Below are positions 8,651 to 17,196 of a stretch of 64,000 nucleotides of DNA, one piece after another. The notes beneath the pieces were generated by a model. That model was not told where the DNA came from. It made no database searches and was given only the letters and a program-made list of their open reading frames with translations. Source of the DNA: Barnesiella propionica (lineage in GTDB: Bacteria; Bacteroidota; Bacteroidia; Bacteroidales; Barnesiellaceae); assembly GCF_025567045.1 (NCBI RefSeq), contig NZ_JAOQJK010000001.1, positions 62,001 through 126,000 of the forward strand. Direction: 5' to 3'. The first letter of the stretch is position 1; every line of letters begins with the position of its first letter. A program made the position numbers and the translations under genes.

Positions 8651-10108
8651 TTATGCGATTAATTGTTTTGTTACATCCTTTTCTTTTTCCAAATAAGGAC
8701 TCTTTAATATAATTGCCAGGAATATGAAGGCAATAAACATAGTCGGGAATTGCCCCCAGAAAGGATTCCCGTATGCACTTACGAACATGCCGAAAATACC
8801 ACACAACATACCGGAGAGAATTCCGCGTTGTTCCTTATTTTTAATTTTAAACATAATGATTAAAGCACACTTTATCATTACAATTATCAAACCTCCCAAA
8901 TACAAAATCGCACCTACTATACCCGTTTCCACCCACACTTTTACATACCAAGAGTCATTGGGTATATTGGTCGTAAAACGATATGAAATATCCCGGTTCT
9001 CTACACCGGAAAGCCCCAGTCCTTCACCGAACGGTTTGTGTTTAAGATATTCGGCTAATTTCTTCTGGTTATCCCGGCGAACATTAAAAGAAGCATCGTT
9101 AGTAGGCTGAAATGCGCTTCTCATCCGTCGTATCATACCGTTGCCTTGTCCAATAGTAGTATAGGCAAAAAAAACGTATACAAACGCCAATAATATTGTA
9201 CCTGTTAAAAAGGCTTTGAAATTCTTACTTATCAAAACAAATAAAGCCAGGCCCGCCAACGGCACGATCATGGCGCCTCTCGTCCCGGAAAGGAACATGC
9301 CATATATGGCAAATCCGGAAATAATAGCGTAAAAAATCTTCAAACCATAATTTTTTACATAAAAAGCGAGTATTCCCAATGTTACTCCCGCAGCCCCCAT
9401 ATTGGGTCCGAAATTACCGGCATCGGTAAAGAAAGAGAAATAACGGGTTCCGGTTCCTATGATATGGGTTACCGAACCGCCGTTCGCCAACCAGCGTTTT
9501 TCTACGAAATCGAATCCCCAGTACTTTTGCATCATTGCCTTCAATACGGCCAGCATGGTAAAACACGCATACAAAAAAATCAGGACACGGATTTGTTTAT
9601 AATCTGTTATTACCAAAGAAACAATAATAGATAAAAAAAGCCCATTAAAAATGAGACCCCGGGACAGGATCCACGCTTGTACCATCCCTGACGGATTTAC
9701 AATTTCTAAAACGCAATATACCATCCAGACGAAACTGAATATGACAAGTGCATTCCATGCCGATCTCCATTCTATATTACGGTTACACGAACTATGTATA
9801 CATATCAATACCAGTTCACTCACCAATAAGGCATCCATGACAACACTGATTCCTTCGATGGTATAATAACGATGTATACCCATCAAAAAATAATTCAAAG
9901 TAAAGATCAGGTACAATAGAATAACCGGATATTGCAGAATAGATAACAGGGTTATAATGACAATGGGGAAAATAATAATTCCGGCCGATAAAGGTATATT
10001 ACCGGTAGAAAAGGCAATGACTATCCCGACCAACCCGAGAAATAGAGTCAGCCTTAGCCATTGTTTCCAATTCGTGGCAATATTATAATTATCGGTCAAA
10101 TCAATCAT
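8651..10108 (-). CDS. wzy: O-antigen ligase/polymerase-like membrane protein (Wzy type)
   Basis: 485 residues with about 12 membrane segments and one large periplasmic loop (about 310-385) containing RDNQKKLAEYLKHKPFGEGLG, the position and style of the Wzy_C/O-antigen ligase domain. Arg residues in GTRGAMIVPLAGL and in the loop are typical of the active region. It probably polymerises flipped repeat units in the periplasm. The neighbouring PCP protein (10119) would set chain length. Ligase and polymerase cannot be told apart by sequence alone; the context favours polymerase. Confidence 0.83.
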   Translation of the reverse strand: MIDLTDNYNIATNWKQWLRLTLFLGLVGIVIAFSTGNIPLSAGIIIFPIVIITLLSILQYPVILLYLIFTLNYFLMGIHRYYTIEGISVVMDALLVSELVLICIHSSCNRNIEWRSAWNALVIFSFVWMVYCVLEIVNPSGMVQAWILSRGLIFNGLFLSIIVSLVITDYKQIRVLIFLYACFTMLAVLKAMMQKYWGFDFVEKRWLANGGSVTHIIGTGTRYFSFFTDAGNFGPNMGAAGVTLGILAFYVKNYGLKIFYAIISGFAIYGMFLSGTRGAMIVPLAGLALFVLISKNFKAFLTGTILLAFVYVFFAYTTIGQGNGMIRRMRSAFQPTNDASFNVRRDNQKKLAEYLKHKPFGEGLGLSGVENRDISYRFTTNIPNDSWYVKVWVETGIVGAILYLGGLIIVMIKCALIIMFKIKNKEQRGILSGMLCGIFGMFVSAYGNPFWGQFPTMFIAFIFLAIILKSPYLEKEKDVTKQLIA

Positions 10109-10118
10109 AATCGGGTCT

Positions 10119-12287
10119 TTATTTTACCGCATCTCCTTTTGCAGTCAATCCCATGTGCATCATTTGCACTGCCAGTAAATGACCGGATGAGCGTGGAGGC
10201 AATTTTCCCGTATAATCTTCTACGGCTTCTCTATCGGCATTATTCAAACAGATGCATACCGAAGACTTACCTGCTACCTCTTCCAAGTGATTCAGAACTT
10301 CTTCATCGCTCTTTTTCCATACTCGTTTTGCATTAGCGACAATCAAATTAAGGCTCGCTTTAGTCAGCAACGATGTCGGTACACCTTTAAGTTGTAAAGC
10401 CGGATATTCCACCAACAAAATTTGCAGGTTTGCCGTATCAAGTCCCGGCTTCAAATCATGATAGGAAGCAGCCAGAATATAAGATGCATCCATCGGGAAA
10501 TCTTCGCCGGCTTTTAAGTAACACGCATTCAATCCCTGTTTTTCCCACTCCTCTATTAAAAATTTAGCTATATAACTTTTTCCTTCTTGAGGTTCTATAC
10601 TCATCAAATTGATATAAATCGTTTTTCCGGGCTCCAGTAAATTATCTATCTTATTACATAAATAAGCGGCCGATATGCGGTTCCAGTTCTTAGCATATCC
10701 TCTGTACCTCAACCTGCTTCTTCCCGAAAATATACCGCATACCTTTGTACCTGTCAATTGTTGTGTACGCTGAGCATCCCGTAATGTACGGTCCAATATT
10801 TCTATCAGCAGATTATATGCGGTGATAAAAACAAGACTGCCGATGAAAGCGGCGATTATAAATAAAAGACGCTTGCTCTTGTTGGCACCTAAAGGAAATG
10901 ATGGTTCCGTCACGGTATTTAACCCGGCCGTAGTGAGCTCGATATTCTTTTTCCTCAAATATGCCAGATTCAGGAAATGCAACATTTCGAGATAAGATTG
11001 CTCCGTTACATTTATTTCCCTTTCCCTGCGCTTTATATCGGTTCCTACCGGAGAAAATGTCGTATATTTATTATGAAAATCTTTGAGACGTTCGTCCAGA
11101 ACTTTCAACTCGGCCTTTGACTTCGTGTTATTGATCAAAGCTTTTAACCATTCCGAAACCATTTCTGGAATGGCGACACCTTCTTTAGAATATTGGTATT
11201 CGTCTATATTGTCGGATATTTGAGATATTTTCCGCTCCGCTTCTTTAAGTTGTCTTTTATAATTCAGGAGCTCCACATCACTTTCCGCTTTATTTCCCGT
11301 CGTGAACATCTCTATCTCCGTTATTTTACCATTTATCACAGAAACTTCATTTAAAGCTTTTAAAAAATCCTGATTCGTGTGAAATAATTTCGTGCGGGTT
11401 TCCATTTGTTTGTTCAGGGATTCCAACAATTTCTGGGAGCTTTGGAATTCCCTTAATGTAGCTTCATAACGGTCTTCATAATTACTAAAAGCGTGAGCGG
11501 TAGCTTTTGTCTGCTCCGAATAATTAATAATATTATTTTCAACATTATATTTTGTCAAAGCATCTTCTTGTTCTTTTAACTCCTTTCGTTTCTTTTCTAC
11601 CTGTTTCCGGAAATATTCTATCACATCGTTTGTTGCCCGGTAACGCAGTTCATTATAATTATTAAGAAGTTCCTTATTAAACAATTTGACTGTCGTAGCC
11701 GCGATACCCGGATCGTCGGACTGATAAGAAAGATCTATCATATCGCTGTTCCCGATACGCTTAATCTGTACCGTATTCAAAACAGCATAACTATAATGCC
11801 GGTCATGTCCGTTTAATAGCGCATACATAAAATTACTTGCTACGGGAACAATACTCTTTCTCAAATTCGCAACTGTCTTTTCCACCGATTTTTTATCTAT
11901 CAGTGATTTAATCTCATCAGGGACTTTTTCCTGTAACCGTTGATAATTTTGGGCTGTTATATATTCGTTATCTTTATCTTTATTTCCATACATCATATCC
12001 ATAGCAAACAAATGAAGAGCCACACTCTCCAAAGTAGACTGTGAACGCAGCAAACTGATAAGATTATCGAAAGTATTGTTCACAATCTGATAGTTGCTCG
12101 TGGAGCCGTCCCCTTCCAACGAGGCCATAGATACTATACCGGTATAAATAGTCGTATTCACAGTATAACTCTTTGGCAGAAACTGGGTAAAGTAAGCAAC
12201 CAATATAGTAACAATCAAACTGCCGAATATCAACTGATACCGTATCCTGTACAAAAAACGTGAAATAAATAAAGGTATATTATTCAT
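10119..12287 (-). CDS. Wzc-like polysaccharide co-polymerase with degraded kinase domain
   Basis: 722 residues. A first membrane helix (about 17-40) is followed by a Wzz domain, a long periplasmic coiled coil (about 215-430), a second helix (about 468-492) and a cytoplasmic C-terminal domain of about 210 residues shaped like a BY-kinase. In that domain the P-loop reads SIEPQEGKSY in place of the usual PGEGKS(T), the Walker-B-like strand reads ILLVEYPAL with Glu for Asp, and there is no Tyr cluster at the C-terminus. It should therefore set chain length, but phosphorylation looks lost or altered. Two nt separate it from the upstream TolC-like gene. Confidence 0.88.
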   Translation of the reverse strand: MNNIPLFISRFLYRIRYQLIFGSLIVTILVAYFTQFLPKSYTVNTTIYTGIVSMASLEGDGSTSNYQIVNNTFDNLISLLRSQSTLESVALHLFAMDMMYGNKDKDNEYITAQNYQRLQEKVPDEIKSLIDKKSVEKTVANLRKSIVPVASNFMYALLNGHDRHYSYAVLNTVQIKRIGNSDMIDLSYQSDDPGIAATTVKLFNKELLNNYNELRYRATNDVIEYFRKQVEKKRKELKEQEDALTKYNVENNIINYSEQTKATAHAFSNYEDRYEATLREFQSSQKLLESLNKQMETRTKLFHTNQDFLKALNEVSVINGKITEIEMFTTGNKAESDVELLNYKRQLKEAERKISQISDNIDEYQYSKEGVAIPEMVSEWLKALINNTKSKAELKVLDERLKDFHNKYTTFSPVGTDIKRREREINVTEQSYLEMLHFLNLAYLRKKNIELTTAGLNTVTEPSFPLGANKSKRLLFIIAAFIGSLVFITAYNLLIEILDRTLRDAQRTQQLTGTKVCGIFSGRSRLRYRGYAKNWNRISAAYLCNKIDNLLEPGKTIYINLMSIEPQEGKSYIAKFLIEEWEKQGLNACYLKAGEDFPMDASYILAASYHDLKPGLDTANLQILLVEYPALQLKGVPTSLLTKASLNLIVANAKRVWKKSDEEVLNHLEEVAGKSSVCICLNNADREAVEDYTGKLPPRSSGHLLAVQMMHMGLTAKGDAVK

Positions 12288-12288
12288 C

Positions 12289-13104
12289 TTATTGTTTCAT
12301 TATTTTCACATCGGTCAACATCTCCAGCAAAGTAATAGCATTCTGTAAAGCCACCCGTCCCGATTCATACGCAACAAGCGCCCCGGAACGGCGCCCTCTT
12401 TCCATAGACAAAGAGATTATGTCTATTTTTCCGTTTATAAAATCCTGCTCCGAAATTTTCATCTGTGCATTATATAATGCCGCTGCTTCGGCCTTCGCTT
12501 TCAACACAGCCAGTTCTTGCTGCACTTTATTATAAGCCTCCAAAACTATCAGCTTACGATTCTCTACCGTAATAGCGTAATCATATTCCATCTGGAGCAA
12601 ACGAGCTTTATAAGCCTTCACATTTTGCCTTTGCCCCCCGATCAAATCGCCTAAAGGAATAGAAAGATTCACTCCTATATTATAGAGATTTTTCGTATTT
12701 CCCACCGCATAATAATTAGCAGAAGGATCATCCGATACTGTCGTTGGGGTAAAAAGCTGTCCATACTGGTAATTAGCCGTAATACGAAGATAATCCAGCC
12801 ATTTGCGTTTTATGACCTTCAGTTCGGCTTCCGCTTCTTCACGTTTTGCATCATAAATACGTACGGTCGGATGTTTTTCAACAGACTCGAGAAAAACGGA
12901 CAACGGCGGTAACTGTATATCTTTAAAATCAAATAATTCTTCTTCGTTTAAAGTATCTTTAACCGCAACGGGACGGGAATAATCGGTCACGGTAACCACA
13001 GTATCATACGGCAATATCTCCGAATTCGCCCATGTATTCTGTGCTCTGCCCGTCAGCGGGAAGCATAGAATCAACAACACAATAATAAAATGTACTTTAT
13101 TCAT
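12289..13104 (-). CDS. Half-length TolC-like outer-membrane protein
   Basis: 271 residues with a signal peptide (MNKVHFIIVLLILCFPLTGRA, cleavage before QN). The body matches the outer membrane efflux protein repeat: helix AKREEAEAELKVIKRKWL, then strands LRITANYQYGQL and YNIGVNLSIPLGD, then long helices to the end. TolC-family proteins normally contain two such repeats in about 450-500 residues; here there is only one. No Wza/OPX export protein with SLBB domains is visible in the operon, so this may be part of the export channel. That role is inference from position between the transferase and the co-polymerase. Confidence 0.8.
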   Translation of the reverse strand: MNKVHFIIVLLILCFPLTGRAQNTWANSEILPYDTVVTVTDYSRPVAVKDTLNEEELFDFKDIQLPPLSVFLESVEKHPTVRIYDAKREEAEAELKVIKRKWLDYLRITANYQYGQLFTPTTVSDDPSANYYAVGNTKNLYNIGVNLSIPLGDLIGGQRQNVKAYKARLLQMEYDYAITVENRKLIVLEAYNKVQQELAVLKAKAEAAALYNAQMKISEQDFINGKIDIISLSMERGRRSGALVAYESGRVALQNAITLLEMLTDVKIMKQ

Positions 13105-13138
13105 ATGCAGAAGTCTAATAAATATTCTTTAAAACGAG

Positions 13139-14329
13139 TTATACATTTTCTTTTTGAACAAACGCAGTCAAAGTTTTCAAAATAATCTTTATATCCATAA
13201 AAAATGAAAAGTTCTTTGCGTAGCGAATGTCAAGCTGCTTTCGTTCTTCCGCCGACAATCGTCCGGCACTTCCCCGTTTTTCTACCTGCCACAAACCTGT
13301 CAATCCGGCCGGAGCCATGAATCGGTCTATATATTCGTCTTTTGTCAGCAACTCGGCTTCATACAATGGAAGAGGACGATTACCGACAACCGACATATCA
13401 CCTTTTAAGATGTTTAAAAGCTGAGGAAGTTCATCGATACTATACTTTCTTATAACACGGCCGACTTTCGTTATACGGGGATCATTTTCTATTTTTACGA
13501 AAGCATTTTCCTGCTCATTACGTATCTGAGATTGATAATCATCTTCCGATATCACAAAATCGTCTCCGATAAGAAGAGTACCGTCAAAAACCGTACTATC
13601 GTCGATCATAAGTTCTCCACGATCCGAAATATATTCTTTTCCACCGGTATCTTCTGACTTTTCTCCAGATTTATACTGGTTCAGGTCGTCAAATTCTTTC
13701 AGACGTTTATCTGCTCCTATATACATCGAACGGAATTTCAGGAAATCAAAAATACGATAATTACTTCCTACTCTCTTGGATTTGTAAATTACCGGTCCCC
13801 TATCTTCCAGATTAATAGCTATTGCCGTAAATATAAAAAGAGGAGAGATACAAATAAGTGCCGTTAATGAAAAAAGAATATCAAAAGACCTTTTCCATAA
13901 GGGAAGGCGAAAATGACTAATATCTTCCTGTTTATTATCCGATCGGGAAGAAGACAGCATCAAATCCCGGCTTTTATATGCAAAATAGATTCCTTTCAAT
14001 AATTTTTCCTTTTCTACTTGTGGGGAAACCGTGTCATTAACACCATATTTCAAATATAATTTACGTTCTTTATCGGTCAAACCAGCAGTAATAAGGATAA
14101 AATAAGCTGTAGGAATATTTCTCCTTATGAGCCTAAGTATATCGTTATGTTTATTAAGATACTCTTTTTCACAAAGAAATATTTGAGGCAATACATCCAT
14201 TTCAGACTGCCATTGTTGCTTTAAGGCTGCATCATAAGCCTTAATAAAGATCATACGTCCGTCCAGTAATTCGTTGAAACGGGCAATGCTTTCTTTATGA
14301 TCGCCTATATAGACAATACGATCGCGCAT
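13139..14329 (-). CDS. Initiating sugar-phosphate transferase with pseudo-receiver N-terminus
   Basis: 396 residues from ATG 14329; the TTG one codon upstream is unlikely because the ATG overlaps the upstream TGA (TGATG). Residues 1-125 resemble a CheY fold but lack the phospho-acceptor (FLCEKE in place of LxD) and the conserved Lys (DTVSPQ in place of YIVKP). A membrane hairpin (about 147-172) leads into the bacterial sugar transferase domain with KRVGSN, FLKFRSM, DPRITKVGRVIRKYSIDELPQ, LKGDMSVVGNRPL and AGLTGLWQV. This domain moves a sugar-1-phosphate to undecaprenyl phosphate, the first step of repeat-unit synthesis. An acidic insert of about 60 residues (205-265) breaks the domain. Confidence 0.9.
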   Translation of the reverse strand: MRDRIVYIGDHKESIARFNELLDGRMIFIKAYDAALKQQWQSEMDVLPQIFLCEKEYLNKHNDILRLIRRNIPTAYFILITAGLTDKERKLYLKYGVNDTVSPQVEKEKLLKGIYFAYKSRDLMLSSSRSDNKQEDISHFRLPLWKRSFDILFSLTALICISPLFIFTAIAINLEDRGPVIYKSKRVGSNYRIFDFLKFRSMYIGADKRLKEFDDLNQYKSGEKSEDTGGKEYISDRGELMIDDSTVFDGTLLIGDDFVISEDDYQSQIRNEQENAFVKIENDPRITKVGRVIRKYSIDELPQLLNILKGDMSVVGNRPLPLYEAELLTKDEYIDRFMAPAGLTGLWQVEKRGSAGRLSAEERKQLDIRYAKNFSFFMDIKIILKTLTAFVQKENV

Positions 14330-14691
14330 CAAGATATAATCTTTTTAATTCTTATTTTCAATTCCATCGGATTAAATGGTTTGACGATATAATCGGCAGC
14401 ACCATCTTCTAACAATTTAATACGTTCGGACGTACTATCTTCACTGGATAATATAACAACAGGGATACATTTGAACAACTCGTTATTTTTCACATAATGA
14501 AGGAACTCATCTCCTCTCATCTCAGGCATCCTGATATCGGATATAATCAAATCGGGGACATTCCCTTCCATTAGCCATTGTATACCTTTCACTGCATTAT
14601 CAAAATAAATTATTTCAAATTCGGAAGAGAGATACACTGAAATAAGTTTTGCGATTGTTTCTTTATCATCCAGAAGTAAAATACTTTTCAT
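14329..14691 (-). CDS. Single-domain response regulator receiver
   Basis: 120 residues, a complete CheY-like domain: acidic pair D8-D9, phospho-acceptor D52 in IISDIRMPEMRG, Ser82 in the Thr/Ser position and K104 in YIVKPFNP. It has no output domain. As the first gene of the exopolysaccharide operon, coupled by TGATG to the initiating transferase, it probably acts by protein contact, and the degenerate receiver of that transferase is the obvious partner. No histidine kinase gene is in the window. Confidence 0.95.
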   Translation of the reverse strand: MKSILLLDDKETIAKLISVYLSSEFEIIYFDNAVKGIQWLMEGNVPDLIISDIRMPEMRGDEFLHYVKNNELFKCIPVVILSSEDSTSERIKLLEDGAADYIVKPFNPMELKIRIKKIIS

Positions 14692-14751
14692 ATTTCTATT
14701 ATTCCGTTTATCTTTTGTCTATTAAATCATAACACTTCATAAACAAAATAC

Positions 14752-14793
14752 TACAACACCTCACACGGTAACTCATAATTTACAACACCTCAC
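14752..14793 (-). repeat. Tandem 13-bp direct repeat in the operon leader
   Basis: TACAACACCTCAC on the plus strand occurs at 14752-14764 and again at 14781-14793, with starts 29 bp apart. Both copies lie between the predicted promoter (14848-14879) and the first gene (14691), so they fall in the untranslated leader. They could be a protein or RNA binding site. Function unknown. Confidence 0.6.
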
Positions 14794-14847
14794 CTGTTTA
14801 TGTGTATATATTGTTTTATTCGCTAAAGCCAATTACATATTGACCTA

Positions 14848-14879
14848 CAAAGGTATTGAAAACGAATTAAATGTCCAAA
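14848..14879 (-). promoter_or_regulatory. Promoter of the exopolysaccharide operon
   Basis: On the minus strand TTTG at 14879-14876 and TACCTTTG at 14855-14848 are separated by 20 nt, an exact match to the -33/-7 pattern of Bacteroidales housekeeping promoters. Transcription would begin near 14841 and leave a leader of about 150 nt before the receiver gene. Confidence 0.75.
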
Positions 14880-15083
14880 TAATTTACATTCATTCTTAAC
14901 GCACCTCGATCTTCTTTTTCCTTTTTCTTGATAATCAGAGATTCAGCTAAAATTTTCACACAGGAGTTAAAGGTATAATGTCCTCTGTTTTAATCCCGTA
15001 GCTTAACACCTAACGCAGGGTCTTTTTTTCTCCGCCTTTGCTATCCGAACGTCATGGCAAAACAGCAAAAACAATACAACAAT

Positions 15084-15163
15084 CTGATCAGAAACCATGA
15101 ATGCCCCATAACACATAGGGACTACGAGATTTAAGTCCTGTAGTCCCATGTGTTTCCAATCAG
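15084..15163. terminator. Long inverted repeat in the 500-nt gap after the AraC gene
   Basis: The gap 14692-15191 holds the operon leader and promoter above plus this structure. ACACATAGGGACTAC (15111-15125) pairs with GTAGTCCCATGTGT (15140-15153) with one bulged base, around a 14-nt loop; an outer CTGAT/ATCAG pair (about 15084 and 15159) may extend it. It lies 38 nt after the AraC stop. There is no strong T-run on either side, so it may be a factor-assisted terminator or an RNA-stabilising hairpin. Nothing else coding is visible in the gap. Confidence 0.5.
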
Positions 15164-15191
15164 ATAAATCTGCAAAAAATATTTTATCAAA

Positions 15192-16121
15192 TCATACTTT
15201 CATTTTCACCGGAATACAAATATCTACAATCCATTTTTTCTCAGGATGTTCATCCCGGTTATTTTGATATATCTCGTAATGATGTCCCGTGCCGCAGCAA
15301 CAACCATGTTCTTCCACCAGATCGTACATGGCATGCCATGCATCCGGGAATTCTTCCATAGCGATTTCAAAACGGCCTACAGCATATAACCCTCCTTCTA
15401 TTTCATATTGTCCTATTTCTCCACTGGTCTTTATTTCTTCATGTACTATCAAAGCAGCATCGGCCGTCAATTTTTCTTTTTCGGTGATATCCGGATCATC
15501 ATGATAGACAGATAGTAATTTCGCACCCGGAACATTCACCAATCCTCTGGGATAAGCCCATTGAATAAGCTTCACAAAAGCATCCTGCATTTGGTCAAAA
15601 GCTCCCTGATGACGGCAATAAATAATATTGAAAGCTGTTACTTTTTTAATTTCAAATGTGCAATTCATTTCTTTTCCTCCTGTTATTAATGTTTTCGTGG
15701 TACAAAAATAACGGGAATAAAGCCGGGAACCCGGCTGGTCTTTGCTTATGAATTGACGTTTTTTGCTGTATGATTCACGATTTCTGCTCCTGTATTCCTC
15801 GGCTGTAACACCAAAATGTTTTTTAAAATTACGACAAAAAACATTTACCGAATTAAATCCACACTCATAAGCAACATTCTTAATAGGAGAAATGTCACTA
15901 CCGGACAATAAGGACGCGGACTTTTCCAGACGCTTTCTTACTATATACCTGCCTAAAGTCTCTCCTACTACAAGCTTGAATACACGATGAAAATGATACG
16001 GCGACAACCCGGCCATACCGGATAACTCACTTGCCGATAATGAATTATCCAAATGCAACTGAATATAATCAATCACGCAATTTATCTGTTTTTTATAATC
16101 ACTTTCATTTTTTCGAATCAT
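15192..16121 (-). CDS. AraC-family regulator with C-terminal GyrI-like domain
   Basis: 309 residues from ATG 16121; a TTG start at 16169 would add 16 residues that fit no domain. Residues about 10-110 are a double helix-turn-helix of AraC type (SASELSGMAGLSPYHFHRVFK, then ISPIKNVAYECGFNSVNVFCRNFKKHFGVTAEEYR). After a basic linker, residues about 152-309 form a GyrI-like small-molecule binding domain (MNCTFEIKKVTAFNIIYCRHQG to WIVDICIPVKMKV). Proteins of this design (Rob and BmrR relatives) respond to hydrophobic ligands. Its targets are not evident from the neighbours. An internal ribosome binding site may also give the second domain alone. Confidence 0.92.
   Translation of the reverse strand: MIRKNESDYKKQINCVIDYIQLHLDNSLSASELSGMAGLSPYHFHRVFKLVVGETLGRYIVRKRLEKSASLLSGSDISPIKNVAYECGFNSVNVFCRNFKKHFGVTAEEYRSRNRESYSKKRQFISKDQPGSRLYSRYFCTTKTLITGGKEMNCTFEIKKVTAFNIIYCRHQGAFDQMQDAFVKLIQWAYPRGLVNVPGAKLLSVYHDDPDITEKEKLTADAALIVHEEIKTSGEIGQYEIEGGLYAVGRFEIAMEEFPDAWHAMYDLVEEHGCCCGTGHHYEIYQNNRDEHPEKKWIVDICIPVKMKV
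15666..15681 (-). promoter_or_regulatory. Strong internal ribosome binding site before the GyrI-like domain
   Basis: Within the regulator gene the minus strand reads AGGAGG at 15681-15676, 7 nt before an in-frame ATG at 15668 that exactly opens the GyrI-like domain (MNCTFEIKK). Shine-Dalgarno motifs are rare in this genome, so the placement at the domain border is notable. It could give a free 158-residue ligand-binding protein. Confidence 0.45.
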
Positions 16122-16452
16122 ATCCGTATCATTTATTTGCAAAGGAAAGGTTTTTCCTATAATATGCAAAAGCTATACCGGTAATTAAAACGATAGGGAA
16201 ATGATAACGAACCTTTATTTCCGGAAACAAATTAAATCATCATTTTTACAAAAAACGATTGATTATTAAAACCGAAGTATGGACTTTGCCGTAAAAACAG
16301 AATTTAAAAACCTGAAATATTATACCGCTATCTCCGGAACATAGGTTTATAATACATAAAATCAACGACGGCGATAATCATTCAGATGTTCACCGTACAT
16401 TTATACCCGTTATTGAATATCCGAATAAAAGTACTGTCACATATATACATAA

Positions 16453-17187
16453 TCAGGATACCTGTACCAACTCCCTTACGAAATCTGTCCCAGGACTATT
16501 CATTATTTCTTCAGGAGTCCCTTTTTGTTCCAGCCTGCCTTGATTCATGACCAACACCAGTGTACCCAGTTTTAAAGCTTCTTTGATATCATGCGTAATG
16601 AAAACAATAGTTACTCCCAGTGTTATATGGATACGAGCTATTTCGTTTTGTAACATTTTACGGGTAATCTCATCGACAGCACCGAACGGCTCATCCATCA
16701 ACAAAATATCCGGATTTGCGGCTAAAGAACGCGCTATTCCTACTCTTTGCCTCTGACCGCCGGATAATTCTGCCGGATAGCGATCGAGCATATCCATATC
16801 CAGTCCTACAACTTTGATCAGTCTTTCCACTGCCAGTCTGGTCTTTTCCTTATTACGTTGGTTCAGCAGTTCTGGCACATAGGCGATATTCTTACGCACC
16901 GTCATGTGAGGAAACAAACCGATACCTTGTATGACATATCCGATATTTCTACGAAGCAAAGTCTGATTTTCTTTTGATATATCTTTTCCATCGATATATA
17001 CGGTACCGGATGTCGGGCTTAACAATCCGTTAATCATTTTCAGCATTGTAGTTTTGCCACTGCCAGAGCTTCCTATGACCGTAACGAACTGTCCTTTCTT
17101 TATATCCAGTGAAAAGTCTTTCAATACTTCGATCGTACCATAAGATTTGAAAACATGTTCAAATCGTATAACCACATCACTATCCAT
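16453..17187 (-). CDS. Opu-type ABC transporter ATPase (glycine betaine/choline family)
   Basis: 244 residues from ATG 17187 (a TTG at 17193 is less likely). Walker A is GSSGSGKTT, the signature is LSGGQRQRVGIARSLAANPDILLMDEPFGAVD, and the switch His lies in VTIVFITHDIKEA. This DEPFGAVD form is typical of ProV/OpuCA-type ATPases. The regulatory CBS domains found in many OpuCA proteins are absent, so osmotic gating must lie elsewhere or be missing. It is the last gene of a porin-permease-binding protein-ATPase operon, 9 nt after the binding-protein gene. The 331-nt gap that follows (16122-16452) shows no gene I can support. Confidence 0.9.
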   Translation of the reverse strand: MDSDVVIRFEHVFKSYGTIEVLKDFSLDIKKGQFVTVIGSSGSGKTTMLKMINGLLSPTSGTVYIDGKDISKENQTLLRRNIGYVIQGIGLFPHMTVRKNIAYVPELLNQRNKEKTRLAVERLIKVVGLDMDMLDRYPAELSGGQRQRVGIARSLAANPDILLMDEPFGAVDEITRKMLQNEIARIHITLGVTIVFITHDIKEALKLGTLVLVMNQGRLEQKGTPEEIMNSPGTDFVRELVQVS

Positions 17188-17196
17188 ATACAAACA

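Noticed and set aside
15111..15153. Invertible promoter flanked by inverted repeats, as in Bacteroides capsule loci
   Set aside because: The two arms are only 14 nt apart, too close to enclose a promoter, and no -7 box lies between them. No recombinase gene is near.
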